A DNA stretch of 27,361 nucleotides from Prevotella sp. (GTDB taxonomy: Bacteria; Bacteroidota; Bacteroidia; Bacteroidales; Bacteroidaceae): positions 1 to 27,361 of the forward strand of contig JAEENF010000171.1 of NCBI GenBank assembly GCA_016283605.1, in the 5' to 3' direction. Numbering within the stretch: position 1 is the stretch's first letter; each line of letters begins with the position of its first letter. Below the pieces are notes generated by a model. The model did not search any database. It was not told the DNA's origin and saw only the letters and a program-made list of their open reading frames with translations. Below, in pieces: positions 8,601 through 16,140 of this stretch. The position numbers were made by a program, and so were the translations under genes.

Positions 8601-8834
8601 CAGAGCCTGTCTGTCGGCTATCAGTTTAATACCAAGAAGTGGCCTCAGGAGTTGGGTGTCACCTCCTTCAGGATTTATGCTCAGGCACAGAACCTCTTCT
8701 GCCTCACGGGTTATTCAGGTTTCGACCCAGAGATCAATTCCTATTATAACGAAGCGAACCTCCGCTCAGGTATCGACCTGAATACGACCCCGTTGACTCG
8801 TACCATCACCATTGGCGCAAATATCTCATTCTAA
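5694..8834 (+). CDS. SusC/RagA-family TonB-dependent outer-membrane transporter (operon A)
   Basis: The protein has 1046 residues, normal for the family. After a signal peptide ending near AAQ25 comes a carboxypeptidase-D-like regulatory domain (GRVLDARTHEPVIGAAIQI onward, about 29-100), then the SusC signature LNEVVVIGYGTAK (108-120), the plug domain (NIRGVASI, YVVDGVP, ILKDAAASAMYGSRAAAGV) and a long beta-barrel ending in the aromatic-terminated TITIGANISF. It imports large or peptide-like substrates across the outer membrane using the TonB-ExbBD system, with the SusD partner encoded immediately downstream as lid. Translation may begin at ATG 5709 (MKKLTLY), which gives a cleaner signal peptide than ATG 5694. 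The barrel does not reveal the substrate; the adjacent carboxypeptidase suggests peptides. Confidence 0.95.
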   Translation: MNDDCMKKLTLYILFLIAALQVAAQDVLQGRVLDARTHEPVIGAAIQIRGTRSSAVTDLDGQFSLQVKGEEPYTLDVTYVGYLSQEIEVYDTSEPVDIHLRENTRLLNEVVVIGYGTAKVRDLTASITSINKESLKGVTGHSIDNLLEGHAAGVMVSTSGSQVGSAPVINIRGVASITSSVTPLYVVDGVPINSSNIASNTDYNPISDINPADIKSIDILKDAAASAMYGSRAAAGVVLITTNAGAAGKSKLTYDYNLGFNSATKLLKPMNAIQYTDIKNQGWLNNGGDPNSLPYATMTDKNGNIVSTDWVDLIFRTGLSQNHNLNLQGGNDKATYYLSGSYTTQEGITIDSKYNRFSFKGNGTYKLNNFVKVGFNSGYTYSKIHTADDSRNGSLSAMGGLTRLAYVDLPNVPAHNEDGTFYASELAPRNLGKGNNAVEVFYYNALGLIEGGQYAESKTHRILANGYAEIVPVKGLTLKTLYGVDWTLIQNESFGTPLHGGSYPNGSSRTGTSSLKSWTWTNTANYQFDLKKHHFDILFGVEASASDRHVVSRTGTTLSNPDQLYVEAAYLTYGGSGSILESSMFSYISRFTYDWKNRYYLTANWRRDGLSKLGRKWGNFYGVSGAWRISDEYFFRPLRRYIDDLKIKASYGLVGNANVGWYASKSVYSVSTYNGEVSYISSGINDPNLGWEQTGTADFGFSASLLKGRFNVDVDYFYSKSKDLILDASQAYSTGIVGASVSTNLGKTLNKGIEISVSGDLIRKKDFIWSSSLNVSFVKNKVLELADDIIYSNTTSANITTVGYSLAQLYTYPTDGIDPQTGRRIVKIRKDDGSYDRALLIYKYGKGGAKLYEFDGETLSKYTMSDWKPEIAGNTKPTYYGGWSNTFRYKNWDAKVNFHFSGGNKILNAMRATLSDGRMWSGTEEYYNNIWRQPGDNAKYAKASFNDNYSNGTANLISDLIENGDFIRLQSLSVGYQFNTKKWPQELGVTSFRIYAQAQNLFCLTGYSGFDPEINSYYNEANLRSGIDLNTTPLTRTITIGANISF

Positions 8835-8855
8835 GCAATAAAAAGAACAACGATT

Positions 8856-10289
8856 ATGAACAGAATATATATCAAATCAGCGACTATAGCCCTGTGGTCA
8901 GTCCTCGTACTGACCTCCTGCGGCGATGATTTTCTGGATAAGAATCCCAAGCTCGACGTGACCGAGACCGATATCTATGCATCAGAGAAACTCATCGATG
9001 CCACGATGGCCGGCGTCTATACCCGCTTTAAGAACAGTAGTTTCGCAGGTGGCAACATTGCCGTCATCTTCGATAACCGAAGTGATGACTTCGTGAATAC
9101 CGGCAACAACACCTATGCCCATTCCGATACCTATAATATGACCGTAGGCCAGAACAGCACCATGAACCCAGGCTTCTTTCAGGCCGGTTATCTGGCCATC
9201 AATGCTGCGAACACGTTGAAGGAGAACCTGGAGAGTCGTCAGAACCTCCCGATCTCTGAGTCGAAGCGTCAGCAGTATATTGCCAGCTGCCTCTTCATCC
9301 GCGACATCAGCTGGTACTATCTGGCTCAGGTCTATTCCCAGCCTTATGCCTACGATCCCAATTCCAAGGCTATCCCTATTCATACGGAAGCCGTTACGGG
9401 ACCAGGTCATAACGAGGCCCGCCTGTGGACTATTGGGGAAATCTACGATCAGATTATCCAGGATCTGAGTAGCGCTGCCATCAGTGCCCTACCTGCCAGT
9501 GGTGCTTCGTTTGATCCCACCGTTCCCTCACAGCCTGCTGTCCACATGCTCCTGCAGCGTATCTATATGGCCAAGCAACAGTGGCAGGAGGCTATCCGTG
9601 AGGGTGAGAAAGTGACGGGATTCACGTTGAGCCCGAGTGTGCGCGACATGTTTGATGCACCATATCACACACAGGAGAATATCTACTCGCTGCCCTTCAC
9701 CAATACCGAGCGTGGCGGCGGCAATCCCGCCAGCTACATCTCGAGTGGGGCAGGATATATCGATACCCTCAATGCGCGTAATGGTATCATCACCATTCCA
9801 GCCTATCGTCTGCCAACAGACAGCCGCACACAGTTCATCAAGGTTGATCCTGCTACTGGACGTGAGACGTGGTATGAGAAATACGACGAGTACACCACAC
9901 CTTTGGAGTGGATCCATATCTTCCGCTATGCCGAGACCTTGCTGAACCTCTCAGAGAGTTATTATAATATAGGTGATGAGGCCAAGGCCGCTGAACTGCT
10001 CTATCAGGTACGCAGTCGTTCCATCCCTACTGGCGATATCCTCGACGTCAGGTCGTTGAAGGGTGAGGCGCTGAAGGAGGCGATCTATAACGAGCGTCGC
10101 GCTGAGTTCCTCGGCGAAGGTATCCGTGGACTCGACATCAGTCGTCGTGCAGAGGACTTTATCCATCCTGCCGCTACTCGTACAAACGGCAAATGGGATA
10201 CTGTAGTGGTAGCTACTCCAAGCAACCGTACAGCCTACTGCTGGACGCTTCCATCCTACGAAATTCTGGTCAATACAGCCGCAAAATAG
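8856..10289 (+). CDS. SusD/RagB-family outer-membrane lipoprotein (operon A)
   Basis: The 477-residue protein has a lipoprotein signal with lipobox LTSC and acylated Cys22, followed by the typical SusD opening CGDDFLDKNPKLDVTETDIY. The central region carries the TPR-like helices (FIRDISWYYLAQVYSQPY near residue 147; LLQRIYMAKQQWQEAIREGE) and the late motif IFRYAETLLNLSESYY with NERRAEFLGEGIRGLDISRR, both family hallmarks. It would cap the SusC barrel and bind ligand at the cell surface. Only 21 nt separate it from the SusC stop, so the two are co-transcribed. Length is slightly under the usual 500-600 residues, but both ends look complete. Ligand unknown. Confidence 0.93.
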   Translation: MNRIYIKSATIALWSVLVLTSCGDDFLDKNPKLDVTETDIYASEKLIDATMAGVYTRFKNSSFAGGNIAVIFDNRSDDFVNTGNNTYAHSDTYNMTVGQNSTMNPGFFQAGYLAINAANTLKENLESRQNLPISESKRQQYIASCLFIRDISWYYLAQVYSQPYAYDPNSKAIPIHTEAVTGPGHNEARLWTIGEIYDQIIQDLSSAAISALPASGASFDPTVPSQPAVHMLLQRIYMAKQQWQEAIREGEKVTGFTLSPSVRDMFDAPYHTQENIYSLPFTNTERGGGNPASYISSGAGYIDTLNARNGIITIPAYRLPTDSRTQFIKVDPATGRETWYEKYDEYTTPLEWIHIFRYAETLLNLSESYYNIGDEAKAAELLYQVRSRSIPTGDILDVRSLKGEALKEAIYNERRAEFLGEGIRGLDISRRAEDFIHPAATRTNGKWDTVVVATPSNRTAYCWTLPSYEILVNTAAK

Positions 10290-10297
10290 GCCGAAAA

Positions 10298-10347
10298 ATG
10301 GGGCATTCGGGCGAAATACCATGTTTGTGGTATACCGAATGCCCCAT
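10298..10347 (+). repeat. Long inverted repeat between operons A and B, overlapping the promoter upstream element
   Basis: ATGGGGCATTCGG (10298-10310) is the exact reverse complement of CCGAATGCCCCAT (10335-10347). Inside it ATACC (10316-10320) pairs with GGTAT (10329-10333), giving a large stem around the loop ATGTTTGT. It begins 9 nt after the SusD stop and has no T tract, so it could be an mRNA-stabilising or weak termination hairpin for operon A, or an operator. The right half also belongs to the conserved operon promoter block; the left arm has no counterpart in copy 1 near 2764. Confidence 0.8.
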
Positions 10348-10386
10348 CATTGGGATTGTGGGAGTGCGGAAATCGCCGTACCTTTG
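10337..10386 (+). promoter_or_regulatory. Promoter of operon B (cassette copy 2)
   Basis: The stretch runs from GAATGCCCCATCATTGGG through a TTG in -33 position (10355-10357) to TACCTTTG (10379-10386), nearly base for base the same as copy 1 (2785-2834). The predicted start is near 10391, about 45 nt before the leader frame. Operon B can therefore be transcribed independently of operon A. Confidence 0.78.
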
Positions 10387-10400
10387 CACCCAGAAAAATG

Positions 10401-10421
10401 AAACATTAAAGATTAAACATT
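10401..10421 (+). repeat. Heptamer repeat in the 5' untranslated region of operon B
   Basis: The units are AAACATT, AAAGATT and AAACATT in tandem, followed by a degenerate AAAAAATT. The AACATT/AAGATT/AACATT alternation is the same as in the repeat before recR at 24392-24436. The corresponding part of operon A lacks it. Confidence 0.65.
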
Positions 10422-10435
10422 AAAAAATTAAAGTT

Positions 10436-10624
10436 ATGAAACGAATGTGTAATATGCAGATGCATGGATGTTGTTGCCAGATGATGATGGTAACGATGAT
10501 GAAAGGAAGTGTATATTTAATATTTAGTAATCAACAGACAAAACATAAACAGTATGAAAAGATTAGTTTCAATTATAGCAGTAGTAACAGTTCTGGGGTT
10601 GACAAACGCCTGGGCAGAGGGTAA
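10436..10624 (+). CDS. Met/Cys-rich leader peptide frame upstream of the PstS-like gene (copy 2)
   Basis: The 62-codon frame begins MKRMCNMQMHGCCCQMMM, with 9 Met and 4 Cys in the first 22 residues, followed by MMKGSVYLIF. It is homologous to the frame at 2915: the order Met cluster, Cys cluster, QMMM, MKGSVY is the same, and the last Met codon (10499) is exactly 55 nt before the next gene's ATG (10554), as in copy 1. The two 55-nt stretches share 42 identical positions. The frame ends inside the downstream signal-peptide region (stop 10622-10624), so a ribosome completing it must run over the next start. Copy 2 is four residues shorter in the first Met cluster and richer in Cys. A regulatory leader is the favoured reading; translation is unproven. 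Confidence 0.5.
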   Translation: MKRMCNMQMHGCCCQMMMVTMMKGSVYLIFSNQQTKHKQYEKISFNYSSSNSSGVDKRLGRG

Positions 10625-11486
10625 CGGAGTAAATAACAGCAGCGTACGCTATATCAAGAGTCCACGCTTTGCGCGTCCGCTGATAGAAAAATGGGTAGAG
10701 GAATATGTCAAGACTGAGCCGGGCATAGAGTTCCAGATTGTTAATGGCTCAGCAAACAAGGAAAACATCGATCTGAATGTCGTATTCGATAATCATGATA
10801 ATAGTACCAATGATTTTAGCCACGTTGTTTATTTCGGAGAGACGGCCGTGCTGCCGATTACTGCACGCAGTTCTGAAGCAGCACGACTGCTCGAAGGAAA
10901 ACATCTGAACAGCAAAAAGCTGAAACAGCTCTTCTTCCTCAACGACGATTTCGACGAGGACGTGAAGAAGATCAAGCAGTTCGACCGTCTGGTCATCTAT
11001 AGCGGCAGCAATGCCTCGTCGGTAGCCGCTTCGTTTGCACATAACTTCGGCGAGGAGAGCAGCAGCTTCCGTGGAAAACGCATCTCAGGCGACGACCTGT
11101 TTCTTAACACCGCACTCACAAAGGATCCTCTGGGCGTATCATTCAACACACTGTCCAATATCTTCGACCTGAAGAGCCGTCACTTGAAGGACAATATCTC
11201 ACTCATCGGTCTCGACCTGAAGAAAGACCAGTCAGCCAGCTTCAGCGACAACGGTTCGCTCGACGATGTGCTTGCCATCCTGGAGAACGGAAAGATCTCG
11301 GAGGTGGCCATCGAGAAGGTCGGCGTCAGCTACAATCAGGCCGACGATGTCGTGAACCAGTTCCTGCAGTGGATCCTTGACAATGGTATCAAGTACAATC
11401 ACGAATACGGTCTGCTGAATCTGGACCGTAAAGAAGCCAACACACAGTTAGACAAGGTAAAGAGTGTCTTGACAGCACAGAAATAA
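10554..11486 (+). CDS. Periplasmic PstS-like (type 2) solute-binding protein
   Basis: This 310-residue protein has a signal peptide (MKRLVSIIAVVTVLGLTNAWA) closely resembling that of the M14 peptidase of operon A. The mature part has the look of the PstS/PBP-like superfamily: an early segment ARPLIEKWVEEYVKTEPGIE where these proteins select a helix and strand, AVLPITARSSEAARLLEGK followed by LNSKKLKQLFF (compare the conserved 'the next residues name where the receptor reads' LT.EQLRDIF of PstS), a hinge-like VIYSGSNASSVAASFAHNF, and a C-terminal QFLQWILDNGIKYNHEYGLL. No PstC/A/B transporter genes are nearby; the next gene is SusC. Ligand unknown. It may hand imported substrate on or act as a sensor or scavenger. 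The superfamily assignment is moderate; the extracellular location is firm. Confidence 0.6.
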   Translation: MKRLVSIIAVVTVLGLTNAWAEGNGVNNSSVRYIKSPRFARPLIEKWVEEYVKTEPGIEFQIVNGSANKENIDLNVVFDNHDNSTNDFSHVVYFGETAVLPITARSSEAARLLEGKHLNSKKLKQLFFLNDDFDEDVKKIKQFDRLVIYSGSNASSVAASFAHNFGEESSSFRGKRISGDDLFLNTALTKDPLGVSFNTLSNIFDLKSRHLKDNISLIGLDLKKDQSASFSDNGSLDDVLAILENGKISEVAIEKVGVSYNQADDVVNQFLQWILDNGIKYNHEYGLLNLDRKEANTQLDKVKSVLTAQK

Positions 11487-11489
11487 ACG

Positions 11490-11523
11490 CATTTGGAGTC
11501 CCATGATTCATGGGCTCCAAATG
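11490..11523 (+). repeat. Intercistronic hairpin between the PstS-like gene and SusC
   Basis: CATTTGGAGTCCCATGA (11490-11506) pairs with TCATGGGCTCCAAATG (11508-11523) with a single bulged T. It starts 3 nt after the upstream stop and no T tract follows. Its location suggests processing, stabilisation or partial attenuation that sets different levels of the first protein and SusC. Confidence 0.7.
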
Positions 11524-11551
11524 ATTTAACTAAACAAAAGAAAGTCGTCTT

Positions 11552-14500
11552 ATGGTAAAAAGATTGTTTATTGCAGCATTTGTTGCAATCAGCCCTCTGT
11601 TGGCTGTTGCACAAGGTCTGATCACAGGTCATATCACTGATGTCCGCACAGGTGAACCCCTGATAGGTGCATCGGTCATTGTAAAGAGTGAAAAGGGTAA
11701 GGGCGTGGTAACTGATATCGAAGGAAACTTCTCCTTGCAGACGAAGGTGGAAGCCCCTCTGACCCTGAGAGTGGAATTTGTGGGCTATCGTCCCCTCGAC
11801 GTGGATGTCTACGACTTCGACGAGCCCGTAGAGATTAAGTTGATAGATAGTTCAAACCTCTTGAACGAAGTGGTGATTACAGCCATTGGCAAACAGCAAT
11901 TGTCAGATAAACTGGGTTCTACCTCTTCAGTGATCTCGACAGAGAAGATTGCCCAGGCAGGAACGGCCACACTGATTAATGCTCTCTCTGGAAAAGCCAG
12001 TGGCGTAAAAATCTCCTCGCCAAACGGAGAGCCGGGTATGGGTTCCAATATCATCATTCGTGGTGCCAACACCTTTATTGGTGACAGTCAGCCATTGATC
12101 ATCCTCGACGGCACCCCTATCAGTAATGAGAATTCAGGCTCTACGAGTTTTGCCCAACAGTCACACTTGAACGATTTGAACTCCAATGATATCGAGTCCT
12201 TACAAGTTCTCAAGGGTGCATCGGCAGCAGCGCTGTGGGGCTCACGTGCCGCCAATGGTGTTATCGTTATCACGACGAAGAATGGTCCGAAGGCTTCCAA
12301 GCCACAAGTCACCTATTCGTTTTCCAAGAGTTTCGACTGGATCAGCGACCACCATCCCCTTCAGAGTACGTGGGGACAGGGCACCGGTGGAAAATACAAC
12401 AAGAACACCAATTTCTCCTGGGGTGACAAAATCTCAGAGCGCTCTGGCGCTGAGGATGTCTATGATACCACGAAGGGTTATTATGTAGGTGGTATAACAG
12501 GAAAGACTTATTACACCATCAGTCAGAAGAACTCCACCAGGACCTATATCGATGAGAACTTCGACGCTGTGTTCCGTACTGGTGGCTTTACCAAGCATGA
12601 TGTGTCTCTCAGCGGTGGAGGCGAGAAGGGTAGCTATTACCTGAGCTATGGCGGCACATTCCAGGATGGTATTGTCCGCTCTGCCTATTACAATAAGCAC
12701 AATGTGCGTCTGAACTCTTCTTACAGACTGGCTTCGTGGCTGAAGGCATCGGCAAAGACAGCCTACATCTATACGACCACCAATCGTGTGGCCAGCAATG
12801 GAGATACTTCAAACGGCGTCTATCTGGGTTTGCTGCGAACGCCTGCCGACTTTGACAATACGGACTATAAAGGAACGTATGTCACATCGTCGGGCGTTTC
12901 ATACACCAATCGTCAGCGTATGTATCGAAATGAGATCGGTGCCAATCAGAATCCCACCTATGCCAATCCGCTTTGGGCTGTCTATGAGCAGAAGAACCTG
13001 CAGAAGACCGACCGTTTTATCATCACTCCTCAGTTGGATATCGATCCGCTCAGTTGGTTGAATATCACGCTTCGTGGAGGACTGGATTATTATACAACGA
13101 CTAACGACGAGTTCTATCCGATCAACTCTCAGGGCGCTTCAAACTCTAAGGGCTACTATGCTTCAGGCATCAGCACTCACAAGGAACTGACGTTCGACGC
13201 GCTCGTCCGTGCCACTCACGACTTCTCGAAGGATGTACAGCTGACAGGAACGCTGGGCTATAGCATCAATGACCGTCAGTCGTCCAGCAGTTCCGGATCA
13301 GTGACGCCCTTTGACGTACAGACGGATATCATGTCATCCGCATTGGCGTCAAGCTCTTCTGCTGACAGCTGGACAAGAAGTCGCAGCCACACACGTAACA
13401 ATCGTGGCTTTGTCATTGCAGAGTTAGGCCTTTACGATCAGCTGTTCCTTTCTGCAACAGCCATGCAGGAGGCATCGTCAACAGTCTCTGGCACCTATTT
13501 CTATCCCTCTGCCGATGTGGCCTGGCAGTTCTCCAAGACGTGGAAGCTACCTTGGCTGAGTTTCGGAAAGATCCGTGCTGCATGGGGTAAGGTGGGAACA
13601 AGTCCTGCGGCTTATATGACGGAGACATTGGCGACTGCCGTTAATTCCGAGTTTGGCGGTAGTTACCGCGTGAGCAGTTCAAAAGGTAATCCTGACATCA
13701 AGCCCGAGGTGAAGACAGAGTGGGAGATAGGTACCGACCTGCGTTTCTTCCATGATCTTCTGGGTGTGAAGGTCACCTATTATTCCAATCATATCAATGA
13801 TTTGCTTTACAGCGTCAGCCTGAATCCGTCAAGTGGCTACGGCAGCATCTATTCCAATGGCGGAAAGATGAAGAATCACGGTTGGGAAGTGGATGTGAAC
13901 TACAATATCATCCGTAAGAAGGATTTCGAGTGGAATGCTTCGCTGAACTGGAGCCAGAATAAGAATAAGGTAACCCAACTCAACGGAACCGGTCTGCTGA
14001 AGATCAGTAGCACATCTGTTGCCTTGGAAGGCTACGGACTGGGTGTATTGTATCGTCCGGGCGTGTTACGCGACGACAACGGCTCTCCTATTCTCGACAA
14101 GAACGGCTTCCCGCAATTGTCCACAGGTAATGTCGTACTGGGCGATCCTAATCCGGACTGGCATGGTGGATTCGGTATGGACTTCCGCTATAAGGACTTC
14201 GATCTGAGTTTCCTTTTCGAGCACTCTCAAGGTGGTAAGTATATCAATCGTACGCAGCTGACACTCTATGGATTCGGTACGCACGAAGATGTGGCGGGGG
14301 AAGTGACGCTGACTCAGGATGTGAAGAACTACGAGGGTAAGGTCTATCATGCTGGAGAGACCGTTCGTGGTAATCTCTATGACTTTGGCGCAGGTACTGT
14401 CCTGCTCGATGAAGCGTGGTACACCGGACTCGGTGGCGGTCTGGGCATCAATAAGGTGCACGACTATTATATCCAGGATAATACGTGGACCAAGCTCCGT

Positions 14501-14725
14501 AACGTCACGTTAGGCTATACCTGGCAGAACAGCTGGCTCAAGCGCCATCTGCAGTTGCAGTCCGTACGTCTTTCCGTTACAGGTCGCGACCTGTTGGTAT
14601 GGGATAACCTCGTGGGTATCGATCCTGAAAGCAATAACTATGGTGTGAGCAATGCGCAGGGTATGGACTATTTCTCAAGTCCGGCCACCCGTTCGGTCTT
14701 GTTCACGGTAGAAATCAAGTATTAA
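11552..14725 (+). CDS. SusC/RagA-family TonB-dependent outer-membrane transporter (operon B)
   Basis: The 1057-residue protein has a signal peptide ending AVAQ21, a carboxypeptidase-like regulatory domain (GHITDVRTGEPLIGASVIV, about 26-100), the SusC junction LLNEVVITAIGKQ (103-115), a plug with NIIIRGANTFIGDSQPLIIL, DGTPISNEN and VLKGASAAALWGSRAANGVI, and a full beta-barrel ending SVLFTVEIKY. It belongs to the RagA-like branch (no extra N-terminal sigma-interaction domain), which includes peptide importers. It differs from the operon A SusC throughout the barrel, so the two pairs are not a recent duplication even though their promoters and leaders match. It is translated together with the SusD-like gene 12 nt downstream. 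Confidence 0.95.
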   Translation: MVKRLFIAAFVAISPLLAVAQGLITGHITDVRTGEPLIGASVIVKSEKGKGVVTDIEGNFSLQTKVEAPLTLRVEFVGYRPLDVDVYDFDEPVEIKLIDSSNLLNEVVITAIGKQQLSDKLGSTSSVISTEKIAQAGTATLINALSGKASGVKISSPNGEPGMGSNIIIRGANTFIGDSQPLIILDGTPISNENSGSTSFAQQSHLNDLNSNDIESLQVLKGASAAALWGSRAANGVIVITTKNGPKASKPQVTYSFSKSFDWISDHHPLQSTWGQGTGGKYNKNTNFSWGDKISERSGAEDVYDTTKGYYVGGITGKTYYTISQKNSTRTYIDENFDAVFRTGGFTKHDVSLSGGGEKGSYYLSYGGTFQDGIVRSAYYNKHNVRLNSSYRLASWLKASAKTAYIYTTTNRVASNGDTSNGVYLGLLRTPADFDNTDYKGTYVTSSGVSYTNRQRMYRNEIGANQNPTYANPLWAVYEQKNLQKTDRFIITPQLDIDPLSWLNITLRGGLDYYTTTNDEFYPINSQGASNSKGYYASGISTHKELTFDALVRATHDFSKDVQLTGTLGYSINDRQSSSSSGSVTPFDVQTDIMSSALASSSSADSWTRSRSHTRNNRGFVIAELGLYDQLFLSATAMQEASSTVSGTYFYPSADVAWQFSKTWKLPWLSFGKIRAAWGKVGTSPAAYMTETLATAVNSEFGGSYRVSSSKGNPDIKPEVKTEWEIGTDLRFFHDLLGVKVTYYSNHINDLLYSVSLNPSSGYGSIYSNGGKMKNHGWEVDVNYNIIRKKDFEWNASLNWSQNKNKVTQLNGTGLLKISSTSVALEGYGLGVLYRPGVLRDDNGSPILDKNGFPQLSTGNVVLGDPNPDWHGGFGMDFRYKDFDLSFLFEHSQGGKYINRTQLTLYGFGTHEDVAGEVTLTQDVKNYEGKVYHAGETVRGNLYDFGAGTVLLDEAWYTGLGGGLGINKVHDYYIQDNTWTKLRNVTLGYTWQNSWLKRHLQLQSVRLSVTGRDLLVWDNLVGIDPESNNYGVSNAQGMDYFSSPATRSVLFTVEIKY

Positions 14726-14737
14726 CACTAAAAGAGA

Positions 14738-16135
14738 ATGATCAAGATGAAAAAGATAACTATATCTGTCGTAGCTTTGGCACTGGCGCTGACCAGTTGC
14801 GAAAACGTTGTTGAGGGATTGAACAAGAATCCCAACGCCATAGAGATTGACGATATCGATGCAGGTTTGTATGTCAATACGCCGGAATTGGCCTTAGTCA
14901 GCGTCGTACGTGGACTTAACGGTCGTATGGCATCTCTTTGGACGGGTCAGATCATAGGCGTTGCCAACTTCCCTTTGGCCTATTATAATTACCAGTTGAC
15001 GGAAAGTACCTTCGACTTCGACGGCTATTCCAGTGTCATCACCCAGTGCAAGCATATCCAGCAGTCAGAGCCTGACAACGGCCTGTATCAGGGATTGACG
15101 CGTGTCCTTGAGGCTTATCTCTTCAGCTTCTATGCCTCGGCTTATGGCGATATTCCTGCCAGGGAGGTCGCTACCGATGTGGAGTATCCTCACTTTGAGA
15201 GCCAGAAGTCGGTGTTGGCGTATGCTCAGCAATTGCTCGATGAGGCCGTTAGTATTCTGGCGACCGTAGAACGTCCTTCGTATAAGCAGGATTATCTGTA
15301 CAATGGCGATGTTCAGGGATGGAAGGAAGCTGCCTACACTCTGAAAGCCCGCATTTATCTTCTGACGAAGGACTATGACCAGGCTTATCAGGCAGCGCTG
15401 AAGGGCATCAGCTCACCAAGCCGTTCTATGTTGTTCCGTCCTGTCAATGACAATCAGACCAGCAATAAGAACAACTGGTATAAATACAGCCAGAACGCCT
15501 TCTTCGGCACCGAGAACAGCGAAGGTCGTCAGAGTTTTCTGTTCGATGTGCTCGACAGCCGTCGCAACGCGAAGACCGACGAGACCGCCCGCAAGGTCTA
15601 CTATTATATTGACCCCACCAATTCTACGGTCAATAAAGGCATCGCTTCGGCCCTGGAGCCAGAACCTCTTCTGACGTATGAAGAGAATCTGTTGATTCTG
15701 GCAGAATCGGCCGCACGTACGAAGAGCTTCGAGGAGGGATTAGGTCATCTGAACGACCTTCGTGCCTATTATGACAAGGGTGGAGCCGTCAATGGCAACT
15801 TTGCCGACTATGCCTACAACTACGATGCCTATATCTCTGATGACTTCTCTGCAGGCGGCCTGCTCAATCCTGATGGGTTACAGCCGGAGAGAGCCCTGCT
15901 GCGTGAGATTATCCTTGAACGCTATATCACCGGATTCACTCAGTTTATTCCCTGGGATGATGCCCGTCGTCTTCATGGCACTGGCGAGAGTGACATTGCG
16001 GTAGAGATACCTCTCAACACCCCTACGGCGTCAGCCCATCCCGAGCGTTTCTATTATCCCGAAACCGAGATGCTGGCAAACCCCAATGCGCCTACGGATC
16101 CAGGCATCTATTCACCAACGGAAATAAACAGGTAG
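14738..16135 (+). CDS. SusD-like outer-membrane lipoprotein (SusD-like_2 type, operon B)
   Basis: The 465-residue lipoprotein has lipobox ALTSC (Cys21 from ATG 14738, Cys18 from ATG 14747, either start possible). The opening ENVVEGLNKNPNAIE and the motifs LASLWTG-like ASLWTGQIIG, EAYLFSFYASAYGDIPARE and TYEENLLILAESAARTKSFE are those of the SusD-like_2 family, which pairs with RagA-like SusC proteins. It should form the surface lid and capture ligand. The C-terminus (NAPTDPGIYSPTEINR) looks complete. Five nt separate its stop from the next gene, so the transporter pair and the downstream hydrolase are one transcript. Confidence 0.9.
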   Translation: MIKMKKITISVVALALALTSCENVVEGLNKNPNAIEIDDIDAGLYVNTPELALVSVVRGLNGRMASLWTGQIIGVANFPLAYYNYQLTESTFDFDGYSSVITQCKHIQQSEPDNGLYQGLTRVLEAYLFSFYASAYGDIPAREVATDVEYPHFESQKSVLAYAQQLLDEAVSILATVERPSYKQDYLYNGDVQGWKEAAYTLKARIYLLTKDYDQAYQAALKGISSPSRSMLFRPVNDNQTSNKNNWYKYSQNAFFGTENSEGRQSFLFDVLDSRRNAKTDETARKVYYYIDPTNSTVNKGIASALEPEPLLTYEENLLILAESAARTKSFEEGLGHLNDLRAYYDKGGAVNGNFADYAYNYDAYISDDFSAGGLLNPDGLQPERALLREIILERYITGFTQFIPWDDARRLHGTGESDIAVEIPLNTPTASAHPERFYYPETEMLANPNAPTDPGIYSPTEINR

Positions 16136-16140
16136 AAGCT

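Noticed and set aside
10436..10624. Reading the Met/Cys-rich peptide as a RiPP precursor or a metallothionein.
   Set aside because: No maturase, protease or export gene is adjacent, and the overlap with the next start codon fits a leader better. Not fully excluded: Met/Cys clusters can bind copper.
11552..14725. Operon B as a simple duplication of operon A.
   Set aside because: The SusC and SusD proteins are diverged and of different SusD subfamilies, and the first genes are unrelated; only the 5' cassette is shared.
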